DNA of 64,000 nucleotides from Planctomycetota bacterium (GCA_963204915.1 CAUJHS010000005.1:93933-157932); one strand, 5' to 3'. Positions 36,453 through 45,954 are shown, numbered from the stretch's first letter. Numbers and translations are program-made. The notes: generated by a model not told the origin, from the letters alone.

Positions 36453-38882
36453 GTGACTCACCCCGCCTGGATTCGATGCGCCGCGCTAGGATTAGCGCTC
36501 GTATGCGGCGCTCATGCACGCGCCCAACATGCGATAACGGGCATTGCAGTGTACCCGCCGGATATTAACTTGTCGTTCCAGCAGGATCGGCAACAGTTTG
36601 TCGTCGTGGCGACGAGGCAAGACGGCGTGACCACCGAAGTGACCAAGCAGGCCCAAATCACGCTGGGCGATCCGCTGCTGGCGCGACTGGAGAACGCTAC
36701 GCTCTACCCGAAGGCCGACGGCCAGACGACGCTCAACATCGAGTATCAAGGCTTTAAGGCTTCGGCGCCGGTTGTGGTGGCGAATTCAGCCAGCGTCGCG
36801 CCGGTGAGCTTCAAGACCGACGTGATGCCCGTCTTCATGCGCGCGGGCTGCAACACCGGCAGTTGCCACGGGGCCGCTCGCGGCAAGGACGGTTTCCGGC
36901 TTTCGTTGTTCGGTTTTGATCCTGATGGCGACTACTACCGTATTACGCGGGAGGCCGGAGCGCGGCGCATCAATCTCGCCGTCCCCTCGGCCAGCTTGCT
37001 CATGGAAAAAGGCTGCGGCGATGTGCCCCACACCGGCGGCAAGCGGTTTGACAAGAACTCGGAATACTACAGCACGCTGCTCCAGTGGCTGGAGGCCGGG
37101 GCCGTGGCCGACCCCCAAGAACCGCCCAAGTGCGTTCAGGTGGAAGTGTTTCCGCCCAATGCGGTGTTGGAAGGCGCGAATGTGACGCAACAGTTCATCG
37201 CTCGTGCGAAGTACGCCGACGGCAGCGATCGCGACATCACCAGCCTGGCGGTGTTCATGTCGAATAACGACAACTCGGCCCCGGTGAACGAGTCGGGCCT
37301 GGTTACGGCGGCCAACCGCGGCGAAGCATTCGTCATGGCTCGCTTCGACACGCATACCGTGGTCAGCCAGGTGATCGTTCTGCCTGCGGGCATGAACTAC
37401 GCCGCTCCCGCGATCACGGGCAACTACGTCGATCAACTCGTCGGCGCCAAACTCAACAAGCTGCGCATTCTTCCCAGCGAAGTTTGCACTGACGAGGAAT
37501 TCCTCCGCCGCGTGTCGCTCGACATTACCGGGACGCTGCCAACCGAAGAAGAGTACAGCCAGTTCATGGCCGACGCTTCGCCCGACAAACGCGCCAAGCT
37601 GATCGACCAACTGCTGCAACGCAAAGAGTTTTCCGAAATCTGGGCGATGAAGTGGGCTGAGTTGCTCATGATCAAGTCGAGCAACCAGGTGAGCTACAAG
37701 TCGGCGTTTCTTTACAATAGCTGGCTCACCGACAAGATCGCCAACAACGTGCCTTTGAACGAGATGGTGCGTGAGGTACTTAGCGCCACCGGCGGCACCT
37801 TTACCGAACCCGCCACGAATTTCTATCAAATCGAAACCGATACGCTGAAGACGGCGGAGAACGTGGCCCAAATTTTCATGGGCATTCGCACCCAATGCGC
37901 CCAGTGCCACAATCACCCGTTTGACCGTTGGACGACAGACGACTATTACGCCTTTGCTTCGTTCTTCTCGCAAATCGGCCGTAAGCAGGGTGAAGACTAC
38001 CGCGAAACGATTGTGTTCAATCGCGGAGGCGGCGAAGTGGGCCACATCGTCGGGGGCAAGCCGATGCCGCCCAAGTTCCTTGGCGGCGAACAGCCGGACG
38101 TGGCGGGCAAAGACCGCCGCGCCGTGGTGGCGGAATGGCTCACCGCTCCGGACAATCCCTTCTTCGCTCGGAATGTGAGCAACCGCATTTGGGCGCACTT
38201 CTTCGGCAAAGGGATTGTCGAACCCGTGGACGATGTGCGCGTGAGCAACCCGCCCAGCAACCCCGAATTACTGGACGAACTCGCGAAAAAGCTAGTCGAA
38301 TACAACTACGACTTCAAGCTCCTGGTGCGCGACATTTGCAACTCGCACGCCTACCAGCGTAGCACCGTGCGGAACGAGTCGAATAAGGAAGATGAACTGA
38401 ACTTCGCCCACGGCAACGTACGCCGCATTCAAGCCGAAATGATGCTCGACTGCATCAGCCAGGCGACGGAAACCAAAGACAAATTCCAAGGGCTTCCGCT
38501 GGGCGCCCGGGCGGTGCAAATCGCTGACGGTCAAACCAGTACGTACTTCCTTACCACGTTTGGCCGCGCTACGCGGACCACCGTGTGCGCTTGCGAAGTG
38601 AATACCGATCCGAACCTCTCGCAAGCGTTGCACCTGATTAACGGCGATACGTCGCAAGGCAAAATCGCCCAAGGCGGTCTGGTCAAGCAACAACTGGACG
38701 CCGGCAAAACGCCCGAGCAGATCATCGAAACCATTTACATCCGCTGCCTGTCGCGCAAACCCAACGCCGATGAAACCGCCAAACTCATGGGCGTGGTGCA
38801 GCAATCGGCCAACCCGCAGCAGGGCCTGGAAGACGTGTTCTGGGCTGTCATTAACTCTCGCGAATTCATTTTCAATCACTAA
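36453..38882 (+). CDS. DUF1549/DUF1553 protein with Ig-like domains and heme-type motif
   Basis: An 809-residue exported protein. The start is GTG at 36453, with AAGGAG at 6 bases, and residues 1-24 are a signal peptide (QHAIT after ARA). Bacterial Ig-like segments (about 30-110 and about 230-320) flank a cysteine site C133-N-T-G-S-C-H, a CxxxxCH variant. DUF1549 (about 330-530) and DUF1553 (about 570-800) follow, with a canonical CAQCH at 482-486, in the family segment RTQCAQCHNHPFDRW, so heme c attachment is likely. Such proteins occur beside DUF1501 and cytochrome/WD40 proteins in planctomycetes. An upstream extension to 36132 overlaps the PPC gene and is rejected. Confidence 0.93.
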   Translation: MTHPAWIRCAALGLALVCGAHARAQHAITGIAVYPPDINLSFQQDRQQFVVVATRQDGVTTEVTKQAQITLGDPLLARLENATLYPKADGQTTLNIEYQGFKASAPVVVANSASVAPVSFKTDVMPVFMRAGCNTGSCHGAARGKDGFRLSLFGFDPDGDYYRITREAGARRINLAVPSASLLMEKGCGDVPHTGGKRFDKNSEYYSTLLQWLEAGAVADPQEPPKCVQVEVFPPNAVLEGANVTQQFIARAKYADGSDRDITSLAVFMSNNDNSAPVNESGLVTAANRGEAFVMARFDTHTVVSQVIVLPAGMNYAAPAITGNYVDQLVGAKLNKLRILPSEVCTDEEFLRRVSLDITGTLPTEEEYSQFMADASPDKRAKLIDQLLQRKEFSEIWAMKWAELLMIKSSNQVSYKSAFLYNSWLTDKIANNVPLNEMVREVLSATGGTFTEPATNFYQIETDTLKTAENVAQIFMGIRTQCAQCHNHPFDRWTTDDYYAFASFFSQIGRKQGEDYRETIVFNRGGGEVGHIVGGKPMPPKFLGGEQPDVAGKDRRAVVAEWLTAPDNPFFARNVSNRIWAHFFGKGIVEPVDDVRVSNPPSNPELLDELAKKLVEYNYDFKLLVRDICNSHAYQRSTVRNESNKEDELNFAHGNVRRIQAEMMLDCISQATETKDKFQGLPLGARAVQIADGQTSTYFLTTFGRATRTTVCACEVNTDPNLSQALHLINGDTSQGKIAQGGLVKQQLDAGKTPEQIIETIYIRCLSRKPNADETAKLMGVVQQSANPQQGLEDVFWAVINSREFIFNH

Positions 38883-38933
38883 CCTTAGTGGTCCCCTCCG
38901 CGCGGAGCCGTCTCTGCGCCCGATGCTCTTACC

Positions 38934-41654
38934 ATGAACCAACGAACTTTCATTACCGCGTGGCGCGCCGCCGCGGCTCTGGCCGTGTGCGCCGCTTCGG
39001 TCGCCTCGGCCCAAGAGAAGATCACCTACGACGATCACGTCCGGCCGATCTTCCGCGAGCACTGCTTTAGCTGCCACAACATGGACGCCAAAAAAGGCGG
39101 CTTGGCCTTAGACAGCTACGGCGCCACGCTCTCCGGCGGCTCCAGCGGCGAGGTCGTCTTGCCGCAAGAGCTGGACAGTTCTCGACTGTGGGCCTTGGTC
39201 AATCATGACGAAGAGCCCAAGATGCCCCCCATGCAGGACAAGCTGCCCGACGCCAAGCTCGCGCTCATTCGCGGCTGGATCGACGGCGGCGCGCTCGAGA
39301 ACTCCGGCTCCATGGCCGTGAAGAAAAAGACCAGCAACCTCGCGCTCTCGCCCGGTGCTTCAACCGGCAAGCCCGAAGGCCCGGCGGCTATGCCGGAAGG
39401 TCTCTGGCGTCAACCCGTTGTGGCCACAGCGCGTCCTGCCGCGGCGACGGCGATTGCGTCCAGCCCCTGGGCGCCATTGGTGGCTGTCGCCGGGCAGCAT
39501 CAGGTGCTGCTGTACAACTCGGACTCGGCGGAACTGCTCGGCGTGCTTCCCTTCCCGGAAGGCGACGTGCAATGTCTCTCGTTCAGCCGCAATGGCGCGC
39601 TCTTGCTCGCTGGCGGTGGACGCGGCGGCCAATCGGGCTGCGCCGTGCTGTTCGATGTGAAAACCGGCAACCGTGTGATCAAAGTCGGCGAAGAAGTGGA
39701 CTCGGTGTTGTCGTGCGACATCAACGCCAGCCACACGATGATCGCGCTGGGCGGCCCCTCCAAGATGGTGCGCATCTTTTCGACCGAAACCGGCGAAATG
39801 CTTCACTCGATCAAGAAGCATACCGACTGGATTTGCGCCGTGGAATTCAGCCCGGATGGCGTGTTGCTTGCCACCGGCGACCGCTCGGGTGGTTTGCTGG
39901 TGTGGGAGTCGGACACCGCCCGCGAGTACCTCAACTTGCCCGGCCACCAAGGACAAATCTGGGATGTGAGTTGGCGTGGTGACTCGAACCTCTTGGCCAG
40001 CGCCAGCGAAGACGGCACGATCAAGCTATGGGAAATGTTCGACGGCAAGAACGTCAAAAGCTGGGGCGCGCACGGCGGCGGCGCGCTTTCGGTCGGCTTC
40101 ACGCACGATGGCCGCATCGTCTCGGCGGGCCGAGACAAATCCGTCAAAACTTGGAATGCCGAAGGCGCGGCGCTGAAGTCGTTCCCTTCCTTTGCCGAAC
40201 CGGCGCTCGAAGTAACCTTTACGCATGATGGCAAGCGTGTCGTGGCGGGCGACTGGAGCGGCGAGATTCGCATGTGGGACGCCGAAAGCACGCAACAAGT
40301 GGCCACCACGCCGGCTAACCCGCCCACGCTCGACATCGCCGCGAAGCAGGCTGCCGAGAAAGCCGCTGCGGCTCAAACCGAGTTACAACCCAAACTTGCC
40401 GCCTTGGCGGAAGTCGAAAAGCAAACGGCAAGCGTTGTGGCGGGTTATCAAACCGCGGTAGCTAAAGTCGCCGCGGCGGAAGAAACGCTCAAAAAGGCGA
40501 CCGCCGACAAAACCGCTGCCGATGCGCAGCTTGCGGCCATGAAAACGGCCGAGCAACAAGCTGCCACTGCGTTGACCAATGCACAAGCGGCGCTGCAAAA
40601 GGCCACACAAGAGAAGACGGCGCAAGACGCCGCCTATGCCGAAGCCGAGAAAGCGGCCGCGGCGGCCAAGCAGGCCTCCGAGCAAGCCGCCGCCGCTGCG
40701 AAGAAAGCGGCGGATGAAAAGCCCGTCCTTGAACAAGCCGCGGCGCAATTGGCCGAAGCGGCGAAGGCCGCCCAAGCCGCGCTCGCTCAGGCCGAAGCGG
40801 AACTGGCCGCTGCCGAGGACAAAACCGCGGTGCAACCCAAAGTGGACGCGGCGAAGGTCGCCAACGACAAAGCCGTAGCCGACCTCGCGGCTGCACAAAA
40901 GGCCGCCACCGACAAAACCGCCGAAGCCCAAGCTTTGGCCGCCAAGTCGCAAGAGGCTCAAACCGCCGCAACTACGGCCGAGGCCGCTCGCGCTGCTTCG
41001 CAAAAAGCGGTGGAAGACAAGGCCGCCGTCGTCAAGACAATGACCGACGCCGTGGCCGCCTCGCAAAAAGCGCTCGACGATACAAAGGCCAAAGTCGCCG
41101 AGGCGGACAAAGCCGTGCAAATCGCTGCGGCCGCGCTCACGGCTGCTACGCAAGCCGTCCCAGCGGCGAAGGCGGAAGTCGAGAAACTGACCGCCGCTAA
41201 GGCCGATGCCGAAAAGAAGCTGGCCGAAACCAAGGCCGCAACGGACGCAGCGCAGCAGGCGGCCAACGCCGCGAAGGCCGCTGCCGACAAAGCCGCTGCG
41301 GACCTCGCCGCTTTCCAACAAGCGGAAACGCAACTCGCCCAAGCGGCCGACGCCGCCGCTCAAGCTGCCGCGCAAGCGGAGGCTGCCGCGCAAGCCGCCA
41401 TTGCGCAGCAAGAAGCCGCTCAAAAGGCCGCCGTCGAGAAAGAAGCCGCCGCTAAAGCGCTCGAAGCGCAGCTTGCGGCCATCAAGGCCGAGTACGAAAA
41501 GATGCTCGCCGCCAAGGCCGAAGCCGAAAAGGCGGCCGCTGAGAAAGCCGCAGCTATGCAAGCGGCGCAAGAAGCGTTGCAAGCTGCACAAGACGCGGCG
41601 CAGCAAGCCACGGCCAAACGCGACCTCTTCCAATCGGCGTACGGTCCGAAGTAA
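38934..41654 (+). CDS. c-type cytochrome / WD40 / alanine-rich coiled-coil protein
   Basis: A 906-residue exported protein. A signal peptide (about residues 1-26, ASAQE) is followed by a PSCyt1-type cytochrome domain with heme motif CFSCH at 44-48 and a likely axial Met in PKMPPMQDKL. Residues about 150-450 hold WD40 repeats (WICAVEFSPDGVLLATGD, WDVSWRGDSNLLASASEDG and others), the usual partner in planctomycetes. From about 463 to 900 the protein is almost only Ala, Lys, Gln, Glu and Asp in heptad-like order (AAEKAAAAQTELQPKLAAL), a long coiled coil or charged alpha-helix. It could be a filament, spacer or anchor. It ends the four-gene unit. Confidence 0.92.
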   Translation: MNQRTFITAWRAAAALAVCAASVASAQEKITYDDHVRPIFREHCFSCHNMDAKKGGLALDSYGATLSGGSSGEVVLPQELDSSRLWALVNHDEEPKMPPMQDKLPDAKLALIRGWIDGGALENSGSMAVKKKTSNLALSPGASTGKPEGPAAMPEGLWRQPVVATARPAAATAIASSPWAPLVAVAGQHQVLLYNSDSAELLGVLPFPEGDVQCLSFSRNGALLLAGGGRGGQSGCAVLFDVKTGNRVIKVGEEVDSVLSCDINASHTMIALGGPSKMVRIFSTETGEMLHSIKKHTDWICAVEFSPDGVLLATGDRSGGLLVWESDTAREYLNLPGHQGQIWDVSWRGDSNLLASASEDGTIKLWEMFDGKNVKSWGAHGGGALSVGFTHDGRIVSAGRDKSVKTWNAEGAALKSFPSFAEPALEVTFTHDGKRVVAGDWSGEIRMWDAESTQQVATTPANPPTLDIAAKQAAEKAAAAQTELQPKLAALAEVEKQTASVVAGYQTAVAKVAAAEETLKKATADKTAADAQLAAMKTAEQQAATALTNAQAALQKATQEKTAQDAAYAEAEKAAAAAKQASEQAAAAAKKAADEKPVLEQAAAQLAEAAKAAQAALAQAEAELAAAEDKTAVQPKVDAAKVANDKAVADLAAAQKAATDKTAEAQALAAKSQEAQTAATTAEAARAASQKAVEDKAAVVKTMTDAVAASQKALDDTKAKVAEADKAVQIAAAALTAATQAVPAAKAEVEKLTAAKADAEKKLAETKAATDAAQQAANAAKAAADKAAADLAAFQQAETQLAQAADAAAQAAAQAEAAAQAAIAQQEAAQKAAVEKEAAAKALEAQLAAIKAEYEKMLAAKAEAEKAAAEKAAAMQAAQEALQAAQDAAQQATAKRDLFQSAYGPK

Positions 41655-41669
41655 GCTATTCACCGCGGG

Positions 41670-41693
41670 GGTCGCTCGCACGCAGCGAGTGGC
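41670..41693. repeat. hairpin after the cytochrome/WD40 gene
   Basis: GTCGCTCG and CGAGTGGC pair (with G-T wobbles) around a 7-base loop just after the cytochrome gene. It resembles the CACTCGCTCCGCGAGTG family and may end the transcript, although no T-run follows. Confidence 0.45.
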
Positions 41694-41791
41694 TCCGAGG
41701 TTCGGCCCGTGTGACGATCGTCGCCGGGTAAACAATCGGCGCATTGCGTGAAGTGCGCCGGCCGGGCGGTTGGAAAGAAGAGTTCGCGAAC

Positions 41792-41992
41792 ATGGCCCCA
41801 GCGCCGCCGCAACGTATTCTACTTTACATCATGCTCGCCGTGCTCGTTTGGGGCGCGCTGCTCGCGCTGGGCGCCTATCTGTTTGGCGAGACTCGGCAAG
41901 CTGCGAAGGCCGCGCTCATTTTCGGTTGCGTGCTGGCCTTTCTTGGCGTGTGGGGCGCACTGCTCAAGTACCGCGCTGGCCGTAAACTCTAG
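41792..41992 (+). CDS. small two-helix membrane protein
   Basis: A 66-residue protein from the ATG at 41792. Two hydrophobic helices (about 9-30, LYIMLAVLVWGALLALGAYLF; about 40-58, LIFGCVLAFLGVWGALLKY) are joined by a short polar loop, with basic residues at the end. No family recognised. It is followed by a convergent sigma-factor gene. Confidence 0.55.
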   Translation: MAPAPPQRILLYIMLAVLVWGALLALGAYLFGETRQAAKAALIFGCVLAFLGVWGALLKYRAGRKL

Positions 41993-42046
41993 GCCAACGC
42001 CATAGCCGCTTCTATATGCAAACGGCCTGCGCTCACAAAACGCAGC

Positions 42047-42075
42047 GTGGGTCGCTCGGCATCCGAGTGACCCAC
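42047..42075. terminator. hairpin between convergent genes
   Basis: GTGGGTCGCTCGG (42047-42059) pairs with CCGAGTGACCCAC (42063-42075), with 12 of 13 positions matched and a 3-base loop. It lies between the ends of the small membrane protein and sigma factor genes, so it can stop both transcripts. No T-run is present. Its sequence belongs to the CACTCG...CGAGTG family. Confidence 0.55.
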
Positions 42076-42108
42076 GGGGGAACGTCTTGCGTTAACTCAA
42101 GAAATGCC

Positions 42109-42897
42109 TCACACCATACCAAACTCAGGACGACGCCGGGCCAATTGTGACTGGAGCCTTGCCACAATGCTGCTGTGCATTTGGCTTACGCGGCTTTCGC
42201 TCAAGTCGAGCGTGGCGCCAATTTCTTTCATCGTCATCTCTTCGTAATAGTAGAGAATGATGATGAGCCGCTCGTTGCGGTTAAGTCCCTTGGTTACGAG
42301 CCGCAGCAAGTCTTTGCGCTGCACGCGACGCGTGGGGTCTTCCCCTTTTTTGTCGTCCAGCACGTCGATCTCGCTGACGTCTTTCTCGCTGTCGGTGGCG
42401 TACCACTTCTTGTTCAGGCTCACCAGGTTCACGGCGTTCGCGTCGAGCATCATCTTCTCAAGCTCTTTGACGCTCAGACCCATGTGCGTGGCAAGCTCGG
42501 CCTCGGTGGGAGTCCGGCCCAGCTTGTCTTCCAGCGTCTTGGTTCCCTCAGCCAGCTTCGTGGCTTTGGAGCGAACCAGCCGGGGCACCCAGTCCATGCT
42601 GCGAAGCTCGTCGAGCATGGCCCCGCGGATGCGCGGCACGCAGTACGTTTCAAACTTCACGCCGCGCGTCAGATCAAACGCGTCGATCGCGTCCATCAAA
42701 CCAAAGATGCCGGCCGACACCAGATCGTCCAGTTCCACTCCCTCGGGAAGTCTTGCCCACACTCGTTCTCCATGATACTTGACCAACGGCAGATACTTTT
42801 CGACCAGCTTGTTGCGCAGCTCCTGATTGCCCAAGTCGGCCTTATAGGCTTGCCACAGATCGGCGATATCCTCACTCTTCTTGAGTGTGGCGACCAT
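42109..42897 (-). CDS. fliA: FliA/WhiG-type RNA polymerase sigma factor
   Basis: A 262-residue alternative sigma factor. Region 2 has LPLVKYHGERVWARLPEG, VELDDLVSAGIFGLMDAID and RIRGAMLDELRSMDW; region 3 contains GRTPTEAELATHMGLS; region 4 has the helix-turn-helix TMKEIGATLDLSESRVSQMH. These are FliA/WhiG signatures. The family drives motility genes in many bacteria, and in planctomycetes its targets are less clear. I set the start at the ATG at 42897 with GGAGG just before it; the ATG at 42909 lies on the upstream side of that site. No flagellar genes are nearby. Confidence 0.93.
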   Translation of the reverse strand: MVATLKKSEDIADLWQAYKADLGNQELRNKLVEKYLPLVKYHGERVWARLPEGVELDDLVSAGIFGLMDAIDAFDLTRGVKFETYCVPRIRGAMLDELRSMDWVPRLVRSKATKLAEGTKTLEDKLGRTPTEAELATHMGLSVKELEKMMLDANAVNLVSLNKKWYATDSEKDVSEIDVLDDKKGEDPTRRVQRKDLLRLVTKGLNRNERLIIILYYYEEMTMKEIGATLDLSESRVSQMHSSIVARLQSQLARRRPEFGMV

Positions 42898-43320
42898 GCA
42901 ATCCTCCATGATTGACGTGCGTAGATACCCACTCGGTTATCGAACATCGGCGCCCGCGACCCTTGGGGTTGAATAGAACTTGACGATTCAGACGACATTG
43001 ACGCGGAAGCAGAAAAACGCCACCTTAAACATCGCACAGTCCGACATTCGCGCAGAACCCGCACCTTAATTGAGGAATTGTCGCGAAGAATTCGTCGACC
43101 CATGTGCGCCACTTGGATCGGGCATGCGAGAGGATCGCGTAAGGTGTTGCGGCGATGCCGTTTCCGTCGTCGGCCTCGTGCGACCCGCCCTGCCCCGGCG
43201 GGAAGGCGTGATCCGCGGTGGACCCGATCGATTCCAAGTGCAACTCAACCACGACACGTCCCGGACCCAGTCATTCCGCAATTTTTGCCGAATCGCCGCC
43301 CATTGACGAAAGGACTCACG
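42898..43320. other. divergent intergenic region
   Basis: About 420 bp between the divergent sigma factor and coiled-coil secreted protein genes. Short frames run through it but none is supported. I recognise no RNA or repeat. It should carry both promoters. Confidence 0.5.
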
Positions 43321-44577
43321 ATGCGATGCTTTCGCTTTCTGCCCGTTCTGGGGGTAATTCTCCTGGGGCTCGTTGTGGTCGCTGTGGCCGATGACAATAC
43401 TTCCCCCAGTGGTGCGGATCCCGGCGGCGCGGAAGGGGCGTCTGCCAGCCCTGCGCTAGGCGGCGGCTTTCGCTCGATTCAGCCCCTGGGAGCATTCCAG
43501 CCGACGGACATTGGCGGCGGCGGCTTCAGTGAGGCCGCTGCGCCGAACCTGACCGAACCGCAGCCGCCGCAAAGTTTAGAACCCGATCCGCAAGCGGCGC
43601 CGGTTCAAAACCCTCCGCCGCGGCAGCCAGCGGCGGGCGGCTTCCAAGAAGTGGCGCCGGCGCAGTTTCAAACGCCGGCCGCACCCAAGACTGCACCGGA
43701 GCCCAAGACCACCGTCACTCCTGGCGCCGCACCGGCGTTACAAGGCGCCGCGCCTTCCGCCGGCGCGGCCAATGCGAATGGCGCCGCCGCTCCGGCTGAG
43801 CCGCAAAGTCTGGCCCAGTCACTGTATCAGCAGGCGATTACGGCGCCCGCCTCGGGCGCGCTTACGGGCTCGGCCTTGTCTCTGCATCAGGCGCTGTCAC
43901 GCCGTACCGACTCTTCACGTTACGCCGAATTTGTGAAGGCGTACTGGAAGCTGTCTCAATCCTTGGGCGCGTATTACGAAGCGATTCAAGGCGTGAGCGA
44001 ACTGTCTCGGTTGCCTGCGCCGCGTGTGGCGCACCACCAAGCGTTGCTGCAAGCGGCCATCGCCACAGCCCAGGCCGAAGCACAACAGGCCAAGGTGGCG
44101 GCGGTCGCCGCGCAATGGGCGCTGGCCGAGCAAATGACGGGCGAAGCCGCCGCAACAATTCCCCAAGACGCGCCGCTCATTGCCGAGTATAAGTCGAAGT
44201 TCGACGCCGTGTTCTCCGGCCGTTTACCGCCTGCCGGAGCACGCCGGTTGCATGAAACCTTCGACGCTCGGCTGGCCCTCATTGAAGCCCGCGCGGCGAG
44301 CACGGTTGCCGTCGAGAACGCGTTTGCGGCGCTGGCCGATGGTTACGCGGGCGGACAAATCGACCTAGTCGACGTGCTCAACGAACATGTCCGCCTGCAA
44401 ACGGCTCGCCGGGAATTCCTGCGCGGCGTGTACGACTACAACGCGGACATTGCCGACTACGCCTACCTGGCTGCAGGACCGCATCGCAGCGCCGATATCA
44501 TCGTGTCGATGCTCGTCGAACGCAAGAAGCCGGTCATCACGCAGCAGGCCGCCCCGGCGAACTTTATCTCACCGTAA
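43321..44577 (+). CDS. secreted protein with TolC-like helical domain
   Basis: A 418-residue exported protein from the ATG at 43321, with AAAGGA upstream. A signal peptide (about 1-24, MRCFRFLPVLGVILLGLVVV) is followed by a Pro/Ala/Gln-rich segment (about 25-170), likely disordered, and then a long helical part (about 185-400) with AEFVKAYWKLSQSLGAYYEA, HHQALLQAAIATAQAEAQQ and YAGGQIDLVDVLNEHVRLQ. The last segment (VENAFAALADGYAGGQIDLVDV) resembles an outer-membrane-efflux (TolC) helix pair, but only half of one would fit. Role unclear; efflux or adhesion is possible. Confidence 0.65.
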   Translation: MRCFRFLPVLGVILLGLVVVAVADDNTSPSGADPGGAEGASASPALGGGFRSIQPLGAFQPTDIGGGGFSEAAAPNLTEPQPPQSLEPDPQAAPVQNPPPRQPAAGGFQEVAPAQFQTPAAPKTAPEPKTTVTPGAAPALQGAAPSAGAANANGAAAPAEPQSLAQSLYQQAITAPASGALTGSALSLHQALSRRTDSSRYAEFVKAYWKLSQSLGAYYEAIQGVSELSRLPAPRVAHHQALLQAAIATAQAEAQQAKVAAVAAQWALAEQMTGEAAATIPQDAPLIAEYKSKFDAVFSGRLPPAGARRLHETFDARLALIEARAASTVAVENAFAALADGYAGGQIDLVDVLNEHVRLQTARREFLRGVYDYNADIADYAYLAAGPHRSADIIVSMLVERKKPVITQQAAPANFISP

Positions 44578-44638
44578 AGGCTGAGATCTAACGCGCCAGT
44601 CGAGTTGTCTTTGTCACGCGCCGTGTTCCGCTGCGGCG

Positions 44639-44971
44639 CTACGTGGCGTTTTGCGTGATTGCGTCGAGGCCCTCTTTGGCCTCCTCGCGGCTGGGGCGGG
44701 AAACTTGCCCCACCACTTCGCCGTCGCGCAAGAACACCAACGTCGGCCACAACTTCACGCGGAACGAACGTCCCAGCGGCTTACCTTTGCCGTCTTCCAC
44801 TTTAATGTGCCGCACCTGCGGGTAGTCTCGCATCAGCGCCTCAAGTTGCGGGGCGAACCCGCCACATACGCCGCACCAGTTGGCGCCAAACTCCAAGAGC
44901 ACCGCGCCCGTGGTTTGCTCAACTTCTTCACGAGTCAAGGCGTGATCGCGATACGTCGTTTCATAAGCCAT
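44639..44971 (-). CDS. thioredoxin
   Basis: A 110-residue thioredoxin with the active site WCGVC (C33/C36), a cis-Pro in KLWPTLVFL and the usual strand/helix order (VLLEFGANWC, HIKVEDGKG). There is no signal peptide, so it acts in the cytoplasm. The active site Gly-Val differs from the classic Gly-Pro, which would shift redox potential. It is 71 bp downstream of the pentapeptide-repeat gene on the same strand. Confidence 0.93.
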   Translation of the reverse strand: MAYETTYRDHALTREEVEQTTGAVLLEFGANWCGVCGGFAPQLEALMRDYPQVRHIKVEDGKGKPLGRSFRVKLWPTLVFLRDGEVVGQVSRPSREEAKEGLDAITQNAT

Positions 44972-45042
44972 GATGCAACTCCTCCTCGATTTTCATTGTA
45001 CCACCAAGCTGCAAATCTGGCGCCCGGACGCAAACTTCGCGA

Positions 45043-45768
45043 TCATCGGGAAACTCGGACCCATTGCTGTGCAGCAGGATCGAACGCCGCGGGAAACCGC
45101 GTTTGGTCATCATACGTGGGAGGTTGTTTGAAGTAGCAGCTGGCCAGGTCGTCCGCAGCGATGGCCGAAAGATCGGCGCCTTCCAGATGCGCTCCGGTAA
45201 GATTCACCGCTTGAAACGAGCCCGCCAGACGCGCCCGAATCAGCTTCGCATTCTCGAACGAGGCGCGTTGAAACGAAGACCCGCGGCCCAAAAGTACGGC
45301 GTCGGTAAGGTCGGCGTTGTCAAAAGTCGCATCTTGGAACGAAGCAACGCCGCCCTTCAGACTCGCATGGACCAGGCGCGCACCGTCGAAGTGTGCAAGT
45401 TGAAATGCGGCGTCGCCCCCCTCCAGCACGGCGCTCGTGAGATCGCAGTTGCGCAGCGATGCGCGTTGGAACGCATTCTCTGAACTAACGATCGCTACGC
45501 CGCGCAGGGTGGCGCCGTCCAGCACCGTTTCGTCCAGCACGCGATTGGTCACCCGGTTTGGGCGGGCGCGGTCGTGCAACAAGTCGCGGGCGCGCCGTAG
45601 CTCTTCCTCGGCGTACTGCAAGCGAATCTCTTGCTGCTTGAGTTGTTGCGCGCCGCGCTGCAGCGACGACCGCCACCCCAACAGCACGGCTGCCAACAGC
45701 ATGAGCATTAGTAGGCTGCGCAAGGAAAATCGCAGGCGCCGGCTCGGAGAATTGCTTGTGCCGTTCAT
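45043..45768 (-). CDS. membrane-anchored pentapeptide-repeat protein
   Basis: A 241-residue protein. A transmembrane helix near the N-terminus (LRFSLRSLLMLMLLAAVLLG) is followed by a short coiled coil (about 35-65, LKQQEIRLQYAEEELRRA) and then right-handed pentapeptide repeats (A[DN]LxxA-type): ATLRGVAI, ASLRNCDLTSAVLEGG, ADLTDAVLLG, AKLIRARLAG, and others. Repeats of about 23 residues (xFQRASFxNxxL) recur three times, so the coil is built of larger repeats. Role unknown; pentapeptide proteins can bind or mimic DNA. The FSLR anchor also occurs at 60532-61305. Confidence 0.75.
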   Translation of the reverse strand: MNGTSNSPSRRLRFSLRSLLMLMLLAAVLLGWRSSLQRGAQQLKQQEIRLQYAEEELRRARDLLHDRARPNRVTNRVLDETVLDGATLRGVAIVSSENAFQRASLRNCDLTSAVLEGGDAAFQLAHFDGARLVHASLKGGVASFQDATFDNADLTDAVLLGRGSSFQRASFENAKLIRARLAGSFQAVNLTGAHLEGADLSAIAADDLASCYFKQPPTYDDQTRFPAAFDPAAQQWVRVSR

Positions 45769-45954
45769 ACCCATTCACCTGCCCGAAAAATGGCAAGACC
45801 AAGAAGGGACTCGCTCGGTACGAACTTTGATAGCGTGTCTTACGCCGGTGATCAACATGACGTGTCGCTTGTCCCGTAGCTACCGGCATGGCGCCGGTGC
45901 GTTCGACGCCGCCGGTTTGCCCGTTTCGGAACATTACGCACCTGGCCAATTCGC

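Noticed and set aside
40383..41744. 453-codon minus-strand frame opposite the Ala-rich coil
   Set aside because: Low-complexity Arg/Leu/Gly shadow of an Ala/Lys repeat; not a protein-like pattern.
42109..42897. Flagellar locus
   Set aside because: FliA-type sigma factor alone; no flagellar structural gene in the window.
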